NCBI GenBank assembly: GCA_021234535.1
Contig: CM037838.1
Span: forward strand, 16,785,009-16,849,008
Direction: 5' to 3'
From: Stichopus chloronotus
Taxonomy: Eukaryota > Echinodermata > Holothuroidea > Aspidochirotida > Stichopodidae
Length of the DNA: 64,000 nt
Part shown: positions 34,021 to 45,985 of the stretch, piece after piece
Numbering within the stretch: the first letter of the stretch is position 1
How the letters are laid out: each line of letters opens with the position of its first letter
Notes under the pieces: generated by a model
Told to the model about the DNA's origin: nothing
Databases searched by the model: none
Seen by the model: only the letters and a program-made list of their open reading frames with translations
Position numbers and translations under genes: made by a program

Positions 34021-36563
34021 GCTCCTGGACTAATTTGTTTTTTTTATCCCAGCCTAGGATATGGATGAGGGGGACATCAACAAGTGCGATGCAGTGTCAG
34101 TGATACTTATGTGGAAATACAGTATGCTCTGTTGCATTAGTCCAACCAGAATTTTTGATGGGGGGGGGGGGGGATTACTGACGGTATTTAAGAGGGGCGA
34201 CAGCATCGTTCGGAGCGTACCAGACAAAAAAAAAAAAGCTCTAACCCCCTACTCCTAGATTGCTGAAAATTGCCGTTCCAAGGTTCACAAAGTAAGCACT
34301 GGAAATGTTATTGTCAATATTTTCTTGGAAAATTAATCTCATTTGGGAGTTTTCCGATGAAAAAGTGTGATAAGAATTTGCACATTTCATGATGAATTCT
34401 GTAATTGGTTGAATTTGATAGCAAAAAATTGGCACTCTCCATTCATCATTCATTTCCTAGGTCCGAAAGGCTTTGAACTATACTCAAACTTGCATTTTTT
34501 AAAGTTCTCTTCCACTTTTCCCCCCCTTTTTTGTATTTGTTTATATCCTGTGAAAAAAGCTGAAAAGGGCACCGGTAATCCATTTGAGTCTGTCAAGGGG
34601 GGGGGGGGGGGGAGGGCCTGACCATATGGTAGCACTGCACACAATCAACGGATGTACCCCTCGTAACTTAAGCTAATGAAATCAATCCATTACATTCTTT
34701 TGTCCATCAACATAACATCGCGGAGGAGACACTGCGCACGAAGGGCGCAGAAACTGTCCGCGTTTGGTGTGCGTAGATGAGTCTAACGGAGATATGAAAA
34801 CACCTACATTCGTCACGCAGAATTCCCTCTTGAATATTTATCAGCCTAGCCATTATATCAGTCAGTCACCAAAATTTGGGTTCGATATTTGTTACAATGT
34901 CCCCTACCATTCAAAAAGAGAGCCCAAACATTTCTCTTTTATGATATGAGGGGGTGGGGGGACATTTGATATTATGTCCTTCACCTATCAAAATGTGGGG
35001 GGACGTGACCAGTCGCCCCCCACCAGGATTGACGCCCACGGTAAGTTGACGCCCACTAGATAATTAGGTTACGTGACCCGTTCTGTTACATTCTCGCCCA
35101 CTGGAAAATCTCAATGAATAAGACTGACAAGTGATGGCCCGCTATGTTTGTTGAATAATGCAAAATGTGGCTTTGTCTTTTTCATTATAGCAAGGTAGGT
35201 GGACACGTTGATCTTCTATCTCCTTGGAAATAACAGATTTTTTTAGATATTATGCAGGATATTTAAAAGCAAACACTAATGAAGAGAGGCTTTTCTTTCC
35301 CACGTCTCAAGCAAGCGTCTTCAAGCTTTGCGAGTACCTGACTCATTCACCATAAAGTTAAAGGGCAAAGGAGTGCCAGATGCCCACAAAATGCCCTAAG
35401 ACTTTCATGAATCAATTTAATATTTTCAATCGATTTTTGCAGATGATGACAATATAGGCTTTCCTTAACACCGAAATTACTTCACACAATCATCTATCGT
35501 AATCAACAATTTAGGATAGCGATTTTAATGAACATTTTGTAAATATAGCCTTATACACCAACATGAGTAGGCTAGGCGCTGGTGATCGCAAAACTTGCCA
35601 TCATTTCATTTTGCGTAAATAGTCCTGGCATGCAAGTGCATATAGGGACGCAACTGATTTATCTTATATTTGCCGAATACTTGTCTCATTTGCGAAATTA
35701 AATGGTACAAAACTGATATCAGTGGATACTGGAGAGGAGATAACATTTTCTTTCTATTTTGATAAAAAAAGAAAACAAGTGGTTTTATGATGCCTCGATT
35801 TAATCATAGATAATTTTACGAGGTGTTGGAAACACATTTGTAGACCTTTCATAAGAAGGGTCAAATTCATACTTTTACACATCCTTGCTCGCCGAAGTGG
35901 CCATCAACAGTATTTTTATATGTTTTGGCATATAACTTTTATGATTGCAAACTTTTGATAGTTTCTAAATGTTGAGATGTTGTCCTTGAAAAATCAAATC
36001 ACCTCTTTTAGTTCATTAGCATTCAAAACCCCGGCCATGACATCACCAATGTAAGAGGGGGTAGAACTTTTTGGGTGGTTGCGAATAGACGGAGAAATGA
36101 CCAATTAGTGTTGAGAAATACAGATCAGCCACCCCAAGTTAATTTATAGATCAGTGATTTGTACACATCGAGCATGATGGGGTTGCACTTGATTGAGTTA
36201 GACTATAGGGCGTTCGCCTCTAATGTCTTGTCTTGTTCTCCCGCAAACGGCGGGGGAAGGAAAAATGTTGAATATGAAGATAAAATATCTTTCATATAGA
36301 AACTTAATCAATCCCGCGTGGAGGTGGTCACAAATGAAAAAAATAATGAAGAAAAGATCCCCACTTTTCTGTGATAACGCCACGAACGAGGAGCCACTGA
36401 CGTCAGCTGTACGTACGTCATAAATTACTTTTCAACCAATCAAATTTCGTCTAGGAATTGTCTGAACGGAGTGTCGTCCGCTAGTGCAATTTAGGCCTAG
36501 GTGCGCGCAGTATACACACAGTAATACTTCCCGCGTATCCAAAAAGATCAAAATCGAAAGTAA
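34021..36563. other. Intergenic, no gene seen
   Basis: AT-rich with poly-G runs at about 34,159-34,173 and 34,599-34,612. No exon-like signal. Confidence 0.55.
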
Positions 36564-36923
36564 AATTCTCAAAGTGTCTGTTATGCACATGTTTTTGAAG
36601 CAAATGAGGAAATTAGGCCATTTAACGAAAAAACTTGGAGAACTTTTTTGCATGGTGTACAAGTATGGGAGAATTTAGATGGTAAACAGGCCGAAGTATC
36701 CAGGTGTTTTCTTGAAAACAATTCGTGTGATGATTTGTACGTCTTACCAATACCGGAAAACGGGGGATGCCACCGTAAATGCTACCAGTATTTTACAGAT
36801 ATTTCCAAACAGAAACGGGCTGTGAAGAGGGTTGCTCATGAAAAACGGGAAGATTCTTCTGCTACCTGTAGTACTACTTCTGTCTCGGTTATATTTACTA
36901 GGCCTAGACTAATGGAGCTAAAA
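36564..36923 (+). CDS. Possible coding exon or remnant with a Cys/His module, family unnamed
   Basis: Open for 120 codons to a stop at 36,921-36,923. It reads SVCYAHVFEANEEIRPFNEK, TWRTFLHGVQVWENLDGKQA, then GGCHRKCYQYFTDISKQKRA. The spacing (W..F, then a charged stretch, then a CHRKCYQYFT-like motif followed by KRAVKR) is like an N-terminal module I recall from many uncharacterised, often transposon-associated invertebrate proteins. I cannot name it. There is no good start and no clear splice site, so it may be one exon of a gene or a dead fragment. It lies 55 bases from a LINE 3' end of opposite orientation. Confidence 0.4.
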
Positions 36924-36977
36924 TAAAGCTAAACGTTTGAGCAACACTCACGGTTTGCAGCCTCCCAAGGGCGCACC

Positions 36978-37390
36978 GCCGCTTAGTTTAGTTTAGTTTA
37001 GTAGAGTAAGGGTCAGGAAGGACTTAAGTCCTCATAAAAGACCCTGAACCACCGAAAACCCTAAATTCTCCCACAAGCAGCAAAGTAACGATCAACAGCG
37101 TTTTTAAAAGCATTCACACAAGAAGTGGAACCAATGGAATCAGGAAGAGCATTCCACTCATCGATAACTCGATCTTTGTGAAAAGAAACTATTTCTAACT
37201 CCTGATCTACAATAGTTCTTCTGAAGCTTGAAACAAATGAATGCCCCCCGCTTAGGCCTAGGGCCCAAACATTTGGGGTGAAAATGGTTGGAAACAAGTG
37301 CTTGTAATGCCAAACGCTGAAAATGAGATTGTCTTTTAAAAATATTTTCATTTTATTGTTATAACCAATAACCAAACCACACAAGCAATA
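36978..37390 (-). pseudogene. 3' fragment of a CR1/L2-like LINE
   Basis: The minus strand encodes LGLSGGHSFVSSFRRTIVD and then VIDEWNALPDSIGSTSCVNA and FKNAVDRYFAAC, the standard C-terminal end of LINE ORF2 (the V..WN.LP..... VN.FK motif). It is followed by a 3' UTR and a tail of TAAAC repeats at the low-coordinate end (36,980-36,999). The reverse transcriptase is missing, so it is 5'-truncated, as most LINE copies are. Confidence 0.75.
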
Positions 37391-37436
37391 GGCCTAATGC
37401 ATTAGGCCTAGGGGCCTTCGCACATAGGCCTATAGG

Positions 37437-37480
37437 CTATATATATAGGCCTAGGCTATATATATATATATATATATTTT
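37437..37480. repeat. TA-rich microsatellite
   Basis: Interrupted TATATA runs with embedded TAGGCCTA, then poly-T. Confidence 0.85.
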
Positions 37481-37705
37481 TTTTTTTATAGCTAAGACGT
37501 TAATTAACGTAACAGGTCCAGGCTATAGCCTAGCCATCAGCTTCATTCCAGTCCAGCCCGCTTATATAAGTCAAATTTAAAATTATAAGCACAAACGCCA
37601 CCCTCCAATGTTTAAATAAAATGACAGTTAAATTAAGTTGCAGTAATATTGCAGTATTATAGCGTAATACATTCAAATAGTATTGCAAAAACTTATTGTA
37701 AGTAA

Positions 37706-37800
37706 GACCACGATGGTGTAGTGGTTAGCCGTTCGCCTAGGAAGTTTTGGAAAAAATTGTGTTGCGAGTTCGAGTCCCACCTCTTTCAAACTTTTTTTTT
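37706..37800 (+). repeat. tRNA-derived sequence (SINE head or tRNA pseudogene)
   Basis: An A-box-like TGGTGTAGTGG (37,714-37,724) and a B-box-like GAGTTCGAGTCCC (37,766-37,778), about 40 bases apart, form an internal RNA polymerase III promoter. A poly-T run that could stop pol III begins at 37,792. The T stem has mismatches (GCGAG against CCCAC) and no clean acceptor stem is visible, so it is not a functional tRNA. SINE descent is inference. Confidence 0.55.
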
Positions 37801-37899
37801 TTTCCGTGGCAAATCTTTTCTCGTCTTTTCTCACCAACCTTTTAAGGCAGCCGGCCATTTTCATAAACATTGTGAGATAGGTCTTTTATTCGCTATTTT

Positions 37900-38157
37900 T
37901 TGGGGGTAATTTTGCTTAAAAGAAGGCATGAAAAGTTGACAAAATGGGAAGATACACTAACAGCCTTTGGGAAGGCTAAGATCAACGACCAAACTGTTTT
38001 CTGTTTCGCCGAAAGCCGCAACGGAACGGAATATTGGCGAATAGATAAAAAAACAACCTTTTCGGAAATTCCCAGAAAAATGCCGTACACTCCTGACTCC
38101 CACAGCCAGGGCGTTTTTATGAGTAATCAGTTAAAAAAAAAATATATATATATATAA
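37900..38157 (+). CDS. Open frame of 85 codons, unrecognised, doubtful
   Basis: Contains KLTKWEDTLTAFGKAK, DQTVFCFAESRNGTEYWRID and FSEIPRKMPYTPDSHSQ. Its composition looks more protein-like than neighbouring frames and the stretch is less AT-rich. No family was recognised and no splice sites or Kozak-like start support it. It ends in an AT microsatellite (38,140-38,158). Confidence 0.2.
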   Translation: MGVILLKRRHEKLTKWEDTLTAFGKAKINDQTVFCFAESRNGTEYWRIDKKTTFSEIPRKMPYTPDSHSQGVFMSNQLKKKYIYI

Positions 38158-39743
38158 AAAAAAACAAAAAACGGTGTGACTGGCAAGTAAATAGTTTTGG
38201 AATGATTTTACGTATTTAGGAAATGTTTCTCAATGTCAGTGATTTTAGGAGTCATATCGTTTAAGTTAATCCTATATCACATGATGTTGAAAAGGGATTT
38301 TGGTTATTGGGCCAATCAGGGGGGTAGGAACCGGGGGAACGGGGGCACGTGCCCCCCACTTTTTTCCCGAGTAGCAAATGTGCCCTAAAGACTCACTCTA
38401 GATATTCTTGAGCCCTAGTCTTTACCATTCTCACCATGATCTCTTGATGCATACTAATTACGGCATTGGAAGAGGCAAAAGGGAAAATGTTGCCCGAATT
38501 TTCTACTGAAATTCCTGAATTCTGAAATGCCACCAAAACGTGCTTTGCGCGCATCTGATTCCATGCATATACCTCCGTAGCGATGACCACTTAGTTTTAA
38601 ACTATAAAATGATACTTTTGAAAAAATACCATTTCTTAGGTAAAGTGCACATATCAGACGCAGGATTTTTCTTGTGGAGGGAAGGGGGAGGTCATCAAAA
38701 AATACCATTCCTTTACTAAAATACACATAACGGAAGCAAGATTTTTCTTGTGGAGGGAAGGGGGAGGTCATTGCTGCAATATTGCTCTTTTCACATAATA
38801 GACCAAATTTTCGATCAAGTGACTACTACCTAAAAAGTCAAAAGTGTGGAGGGTTGTTAGTGTATGTGCTCGGGGGCTAGTTCTGAATTTTTAATTTAAA
38901 TATCGACCTCAATTTAAGGGCGGAATTTTGTAGACATACATAACAGACTCGTTATTTACAGTTTCCAATTTTCTTTTTAATTTTAAGCAAATAATATATC
39001 CTTAAAACGACAATATATAACACCCGAGCCACCCCTGCAATGCATTTATCAATATCAGATGGCTTTTTTATGTGACTTGACTTAAGTTAAGTAGTTCAGT
39101 GAAAATCTGAGAAGCACACGAAGTGAGGGCGCTAACACAATTTTCAGATAATGACCCCCTACTCGCTACCCTTCCCTTGCTAGATTTAAATTCGTTTCTA
39201 CGAATTTTAGTATCATGTATTTCGCTTCATTTCAAGGTTTCCATACACTCACAAACAGTAATTTGAACATTTATCTTCATGTGGATTTTTACTGAAATTA
39301 GCATATTTTATAGAATTTTCAATCCTGTTTTTCTGGCCACTGTGACCCGACTCGGAGTGGGATCGCATGACGTCATTTAGGAATACAATTTTTCTGCAAG
39401 AAAAGCGAATTTTTATTCCCTGCCAACATGGAGAGAACAAAGCTTAATCTTAAATAGCTATATTAGAACATGCCCCATAGTCTAAGTGTTATTGTCAAAG
39501 AACTAGTTCTATGGTCATTGTCTCTGATGAGTGTTGTTTACGTACGCACAATGTTCAGTGCGCATGCATGCTTCGAATGCATGTAATGTCATGATGAAGT
39601 TTGGAGTTGCGTTTGTACGTGTAACATAATTAGCGCGCGTACCTAGTACCTGGCTAGCACAACATGTAACAACGCATACGATCCGAGTAAGTGTTGAATT
39701 AACAATCCTATCTTACCAAGTTACCAGAGAAAATCGTGATAAA
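38158..39743. other. Region upstream of the first DDAH exon
   Basis: Contains the palindrome GGGGGCACGTGCCCCC at about 38,341-38,356 and the 75-bp duplication at about 38,620-38,772. The DDAH promoter should lie within the last few hundred bases, but no TATA box or initiator was identified. Confidence 0.5.
38620..38772. repeat. Two-copy tandem duplication, about 75 bp
   Basis: ATTTTTCTTGTGGAGGGAAG with GGGAGGTCAT occurs twice, ending near 38,696 and 38,770. Each is preceded by AAAAAATACCATT and a CACATA phrase. Confidence 0.85.
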
Positions 39744-40052
39744 ATGGCTGCCACAGAGAGTGAAGACGTCGAGAAATTGTTTACATTCAATGCTGCCGTC
39801 ATGCGAGAAATCCCCGACAGTCTGAAGGAACAAGCTTTGCGCTCGGAGGACTTAGGAGAAGTAGACCTGGATAAAGCTCGTGAACATCAGGCGCATTTTA
39901 AGCGTGTGATGAGTGACCATCTGAAGTTAGACCTAACGGTACTTCCAGCTGATGAGAACCTACCGGACTGCTGTTTTGTCGAGGATTGTGCGGTCGTAGT
40001 GGCTGGGAAGGCTCTAATTACGTGTCCCGGGGACACTTCACGACAACCCGAG
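39744..40052 (+). CDS. DDAH: DDAH-like first coding exon, copy 1
   Basis: DDAH hydrolyses asymmetric dimethylarginine to citrulline and dimethylamine in the cytosol, relieving inhibition of nitric oxide synthase. This exon begins with ATG in a good context (ATAAAATGG) and runs 103 codons to a donor at GAG|GTAGGG, phase 0. It reads EKLFTFNAAVMREIPDSL, LGEVDLDKAREHQAHF, ADENLPDCCFVEDCAVV and ALITCPGDTSR. In vertebrate DDAH the corresponding region is PADESLPDCVFVEDVAVV and ALITRPGAPSRRKE, which supplies the substrate-binding Asp and Glu/Asp and a conserved Arg. The catalytic His and Cys are encoded further on and were not found in the window. The exon ends at the same point as the vertebrate exon as I remember it. 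Confidence 0.88.
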
Positions 40053-40659
40053 GTAGGGCTTAGGCCAGGTCGTATGTGATGCAAATTGTAATTCTCCTCA
40101 CTAAAAAAAAAAAAAAAAGCTCTAGACTACCGATCCTACATGGGCTAGGCTGTGTCCGGACAAATACCCCCTGCAGAGCAGATAAGATAGGCCTGCTACC
40201 CCATGGAAAATAGACCCCCGGACTGGCGTTACTTTACTGGAAGGCAAGAATAAGGGACCAAAAATGAGAGGTAATTTATGAAGGGGGGGGGGGTAGGGAA
40301 ATTGCCTAAACCGATATTTCTATAGGCTAGGCTCAGCCTCGACGTAGATTTTCTCCCCCAGCCGACTTGTCTCCCAGTCCCAGCAATTTAATTCAATTAA
40401 GGAGCAATCAGCAAATAAGCCTACGTTGGCCTTTCCTGGCTACACTTAAGATAGACTTGAATTCCAACCTGCAAATTACACAGTCAACAATTAGAAGCCT
40501 GGAACTTGGAAGCTAGTGCGGACGGTCAAAGAAATGACTGGTTCCTTTATTTACATTACACTTAGGTAGACATAGGACTACGCTAGGCCTATTTGACCAA
40601 TTTATTAGGTTTCTGTTGAAAGGTACTTAATTTAGGCCTATAGGTGTCCACATAGATTC
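40053..40659. other. Start of intron after DDAH copy 1
   Basis: AT-rich with a poly-A run (40,104-40,119) and a poly-G run near 40,284. No second DDAH exon was seen. Confidence 0.5.
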
Positions 40660-40908
40660 TTCTATGCAGCCATCTCAGCAGTGTGTTGAAGCAGCTAAAA
40701 GGGTGAATAAGATTTTAGGTGTGATTAAGAGAAATTTTAGTTTCCTTAAGCAAGACATTGTTGTTGGACTCTATAAGCAGTTGGTTAGACCTCATTTAGA
40801 GCATGCTGCATGTTCAAGCTTGGAACCCATATTTTTCTAAAGATAAGGATTTACTTAAAAAAAGTCCAGAGCAGGGCTTCTAGATTGATTAGCGCCTTCA
40901 AAGGTGTT
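40660..40908 (+). pseudogene. Reverse transcriptase fragment of a LINE, decayed
   Basis: Reads CVEAAKRVNKILGVIKRNFS, then LKQDIVVGLYKQLVRPHLEH, the segment that follows the YADD region in many CR1/Rex-like ORF2 proteins. An extra few bases near 40,805-40,810 and an extra A near 40,860 break the frame, after which VQAWNPYF- and RASRLI-like stretches appear. It lies in the intron after the first DDAH exon, in the same orientation. Confidence 0.75.
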
Positions 40909-42320
40909 CCGCCATGATTTTTTTTTGAGGTCACCTCATTTATTGCCCCTTCCCCTCAAAAACAAACTTTTTGCCCTTGTTTGAACTTAAGTACTATGTT
41001 TCAGTTTTTGTTAGGAAGAAAGTATAGGTTTATCTTTTAGCATACAACATATATCACGATTACAAGTTCTTACTCATCTAGGAACTACCCACTTTTCCCA
41101 AGTCAACACCATTCATAGTGAAAGAGAGTAAGTTTCCAAACCTATATGTTCTACAAAATGAAGAATACTTAATCAAACTAAAAAAGGCCAGAGAGACGAG
41201 TGGAAAGTGCCATTTCCTGCAATATTTTAAGGGGCATTTATGTCAGAAAACTTCTTTGTTGGCCACCGGTCAATCGATAGACAGTAAATTGTGAAAATCG
41301 ACCGGCATTTAGGCTGCTATGACAAAGGGGACAGAATTGACGGAATGTGTGTTGGTTAAGATATTGAGCACAAACTTGTCAAATTTTCATTCTGAATAAC
41401 CGTAGGTATAAGTTCTACGGATGGATATTTTACCAAGAAAAATAAAAGAAAAAAAATCATAACTTAAAAAAAACTGTGAATTCTGGAGTTATATTCTGTT
41501 CAAACCTGATACCAAATGTAGCATTACTTTGCATCCTGACTGTCCCACGAAAGCAGTGTCAAAACGGGACACCCCCTTCCTTTGACCCCCCCCCCCCCCA
41601 CCAGCACAGCCATCACTCATCCAAAAGCAATTGTCAAAAAACCCCTCTTTGCAATAAAACCTGAATTGCCAGTTTGGCACTGACACGTCTGACATAGGCA
41701 AAAATTCAAAAAAGGGAGAACTTGGAGCAAACATCTCAGGTCAGCGTCAGGTCAGCGTCCTGACCCTTCTCTCAGGTCAGCGTTCACTTGGTTATGCGGC
41801 TGCATTCTGCTTAAATATCTCTCCACTAATATATTTTCGTCCAGTCTCGCCTGTTCACTTGTAAGCAGGAAGTGTGCAAAACTTTGCTGTCTATATACTG
41901 TTGATTTTGAAAGAAAATTTAATGGTTCAAAACTTGCTTTCAGCTTGGTTTATGTTAATGTATTTGCAATGCTCGTAACAATCTGGGACCAACTTGTTTC
42001 CTGGCCTGGATGTCGGCACATGGGGACCTCACATCCCCTGCAAAAAGTAGTCTAGCTACGCCCCTGAGTGCACAGCTGCGCCTTACTATTTTTTTATTCG
42101 TTGCAGTTGTCACAACACAGTAAGTTTAATGCACGAAATTAGGGTCCGTGTCAGCTGCAACAGTTTCGTTTAATTGCTAAAACTCCCATTTTGCAGTGGG
42201 CACAATATCTTAAAGTAAATTGTAATTATAGTCATCATGATACATTTGAAGCCATATTCTATACTGAGGAATATCACAGAATTCTAAATATTTTATGCCT
42301 CATCTGTGACCGTATAGTGT
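40909..42320. other. Intronic or intergenic, no exon seen
   Basis: Non-coding. It includes a poly-C run at about 41,586-41,599 and CAGGTCAGCGT repeated three times at 41,739-41,785. A GCTACGCCCCTG phrase at 42,055-42,066 looks like one end of a hAT-type element without a partner. Confidence 0.5.
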
Positions 42321-42770
42321 ATTATTGATATACACCCTTCAGTCTAACGCCACGACCATTCCTTGCCTTGTAAAACGCAATGTCCCCCAGATGAAAGCTT
42401 AAACCGATCTCATATATCTCAAACATATTTCGATGAACCACACTGGGTATATAGGGCCTATAAATCCGTTGATTGTTATGACGGTCATAAAGGTTTATTT
42501 GACTGCAACAGAGGCCAAATTTTGAAACCATTGTAAACATGATATCTCAAGAACGCAAGCTTAGACTGGTCCCATATATGGTTTGTTGACGGGACCACGA
42601 GTAACAACTGTTTTTGCATGGGGTCATTAGTAGAATTCAAACTGTTGAAACCTTGTAAGCGCTGTATCTCATGAATGGAAACGTAAACGTTCGCCAACTT
42701 ACTGTGCGTCAATGTATCACATCGAGTATGCAAGGACCCGATCTAGCACTTCCAAACATCATACTTGGTA
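42320..42770. repeat. Old, inverted copies of the TGACCTTTGACC tandem repeat
   Basis: TTGTAAACATGATATCTCAAGAAC at about 42,532-42,555 is the reverse complement of the GAGATATCGTGTTTACAA core of the array at 3,760-4,470. TTGTAAGCGCTGTATCTCATGAA at about 42,653-42,675 is a second diverged copy. About three units, spaced about 120 bases apart. Confidence 0.55.
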
Positions 42771-44367
42771 TGTATACTTTACATAACGATGTGCGGGTAC
42801 AGTGTTTATCATAACCTGCAATTCCTTTTGCCCAATGTATTGACTCACTTCTGAGCAGCTAGGATCATCGAAATCACAACGCATTCTTGCATTCTGATTT
42901 TTTTTTTACAAAACCCGGGAGACACAACAACGTCCATTAAGCCTATGCCTCAGTAACATTGAAAACACAGAGAGAAGAGTGACATTTCCGTTACCGGTGA
43001 TTCAGAGTGATATCTGCAAAAAATTAAAATTTGGTGAGATATCGTGTACTGTCGAGTATTGTTGTTGGAAGTGTATTTCAGGTAGATATGCCGGTTTAAA
43101 GTGTGTATGCACTGTGCGCATTCCTATGCGATATCGCTTGGACTGCATTCATTACAAATGTTAGTTCAATGACTTTAAAAACTAAAACTAAAAAAAAAAA
43201 AACAAACAAAAAGAAAGCAAAAGTCACTTGAGACTATAGGATAAACAACTGCATAAGACTAACATTTACAGCTGCATTTTTCCTATTTCGTTTTCCTTTC
43301 CTTTCCTTTTTTTTTTTGGGGGGGGGGGAGGGTTTCTTTAGGATGTAGATATATACTGGTAGTGTGGCAAATATAAGTTGCACGTGGTCTGTGCTGATTT
43401 GCAAACTAACCATGCAGGTGGTGTCTTTTGTGTTTAAGATGTTTTGGGCCATTGACCTGTCATACAAAGATATATCGTGATTTTTCCACTTTTCATCATC
43501 AGCTCTTTTGTTGTCGGCGTGGAAAGTGGCGATATCCTGACATACGATGTCAGAAGTCTGCAGATGAAAGCTGACTTAATTGAATGAACAGAAGCAATGA
43601 CCATGTTGAACTAATTTGTTTCATCATATTTCATCCCCAGATTGTTTGGTGTTCATTTCGATTTTAAGACCATGATAAAGTTTTCACCATAGTGTATTTC
43701 TCGTCACACACAGAGTTTGCATATACATACAAAGTTTTGACCACACCCAAATATCACGTCGTCACGTACATACGTTTGCACAGTCGCATGATGTGCCACA
43801 TTTCGCGTTAAGATCAAGTGTTTTGGTACATCGTGGTTGCATAATGGTTCCCCGTCACTGCAGCGAAGCAAGATAATGGCTTTTGATATCACACCGTATA
43901 GTTACATGTTGTCATAAAGAAGTTTTTACACATCAGATGTCCTTTATTGAAGTATCGTTGTGATTGGCTAACCCCTTAACCTTCTTTTATATAAATGATG
44001 AATTGATTGTTGATACCTTTCTGCGCCACCGTCGTATGGTGAACACATGGCGGTGCACGGCGTCCGTCGTCACTCACTAAGTGATAGCCAAACTTGCGTT
44101 AAGATTATTTGAGCGGAGCGTCACCATTGGAGCGTGAAAAAAGTATTGGATAAATACACCCTATTTCGCCGAAATCGCCTTTCCAGGCTCATCAGGCACT
44201 CAGTCACCGTTTCGACATCCCGGTGCTGGGGTTCCCCTTCCCCAGTCACGCTGCCATTACCAGCTATTTCATATGGGTATAGTTGATCTTCAAGGAGAAG
44301 CAAGAAACATTTCCCTTTGGACCTCGTACTTACACACAAGGTCGTACAGGATGATATAGGCCTAGAT
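42771..44367. other. Non-coding, no exon seen
   Basis: Poly-A near 43,190 and a T/G homopolymer stretch at 43,306-43,328. No gene recognised. Confidence 0.5.
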
Positions 44368-44752
44368 CGATGGTTCTCAAACATTTTGGACTAACGCCCC
44401 CTTTAACCATCTTGTCTGTCCCACTGCCTCTCTCGCTCCCCTCCCCACCTCTTTCCACCATTCATACCCGAACGCTTAACATTCTTTGTTGTTTCTCGTT
44501 AACGTTTTGTAATTGCAAGAACAACAGAAATGTTGTTCCTGCTACAAGATAATCCAAACACGGATGAAATTGGACGTAATGGTGGAGTTAAAAAAAGTTT
44601 CTAACGCCAGTGTTTGATAAATTTGGGTTTCAAAATATACTTTTAGAAGTGAGAGGGTGGAGGGAAAAAATACGTCCCCGTATATTCCCCGTGTACTTTG
44701 TAGCGCCCACCTGAGACGTCCCTGGGTCCCCTTGGGGTGGTGGCGACCACTG
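44368..44752. mobile_element. Possible hAT-type miniature element
   Basis: The left end CGATGGTTCTCAAACATTTT resembles the classical CAGTGGTTCTCAAACT terminus of hAT elements, and the right end read on the minus strand is CAGTGGTCGCCACCACCCC. Length 385 bp, non-coding. No matching 8-bp target duplication was found. Confidence 0.35.
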
Positions 44753-45795
44753 CAAGTACCGCTGATGTGAAGAGTGAACACAGCCTGAGTGGAAAACGAA
44801 TGGCATATTTGATGGTGTCAACAGAATTGAAAGTTGTCATATTGTCCAGGTACTGAACTCGCACTGGCTACCATACCGGTTTGGACGCCTTCCATGCAGT
44901 ACTGAAAAGCCACGTATCATAGCAGCTTCCATTATCTTGATCAAACTGCCTGTGGGTGAAAGACTTATCGGTGTTTCTGTCTTTTGCTTTTCAGAAGTTT
45001 GCTTAATGTACTTCATATAATGTTCAAGACTGACGCGTTTTGGATAAAAAAAGGAATGACCACCCGTTATGAATAGCGATAACAACTTAGCAGGCTGTTG
45101 TATGATTAGATGACATCAGCTGCAACTAACATTATAGAAACGAGCCGATTGTTTATGCCTTGTTAACCACCGTGACAAGGCTCTAACTGCAACTCGAGAG
45201 CCATCATAGTCATCAATTTATTTAAAGAAAGTCCATCAGTTAACAGAGAACACGATTGAAATTTGGCTTTTTTTTTTCTGTAAGAGTCAAATCTTCTGGT
45301 AAACATGAAGTTAAAAGTGTGTTTGCTGTTGTTGATGTTGTGACTTTCGTGTGCTCATGCGGTAGGTCACATATCCTACCTGGCATTACTATAGGTATAT
45401 AGCAATAGCCAAGGGGTTCAGACGTCGATCGTAGCACTTCAGACTATTGTTATTTTGTTTCTTGCACGGCCATGTTAAATGTTGAGCTAGATTGGTGGTA
45501 TAGTCGGTTTACATCGGTGAATTCCCCCATCTTTCGCCTGACAAATTCACATTTGGTTTTCTAAGATATCTCGACGTCATGCAGTTTGTCATGATTTTCA
45601 CATCATCGATACACTTGGATCCTCTTCAGCATTACCCAACAACGATGTCGATGACGTCATGGGAAACCATGCCAAATAGTAGCCCTTCACCCTCAGTTAT
45701 ACTTCGTTTCCGACCACGTCGGTGAACTTTTCTGGCAGATGAAGTATTACCTAATGCTTTTTTTTCCCTGTTGCCTACATGTGAGGTTTTAGGTA

Positions 45796-45985
45796 GTATA
45801 CAGGCCCACGGTATCCAGCCTGAGGGTCCACAAGGTCTGCAGTTCCGTTCAGCCTACCATAGTAGGCCTTCGTTAACAACGTATAACGAGTTTTAATTTG
45901 TTGGTCATATTCGTCAGGTAAAATATTCCACTTGTGGTAAAATCGAGCAGCCCCCCCCCCCCTTTTCACTGAAAAAAGCTGCCTG
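45796..45985. mobile_element. Repeat copy related to 59,742-59,950 (hAT-like miniature element)
   Basis: Shares ACAAGGTCTGCAGTTCCGTTC, TAACGAGTTTTAATTTGTTGG and ATTCCACTTGTGGTAAAATCGA-like stretches, then a poly-C run and CTGAAAAAAGCT, in the same order as the nested element at 59,742-59,950. Confidence 0.55.

Noticed and set aside
37673..37870. Minus-strand frame with LELATQFFPKLP
   Set aside because: Antisense of a tRNA-derived repeat; this peptide pattern is a common artefact of such sequences.
43500..43560. SGDILTYDV-like reading considered as the DDAH second exon (GGDVLFTG)
   Set aside because: Surrounding residues do not match DDAH and there is no acceptor in the right place.
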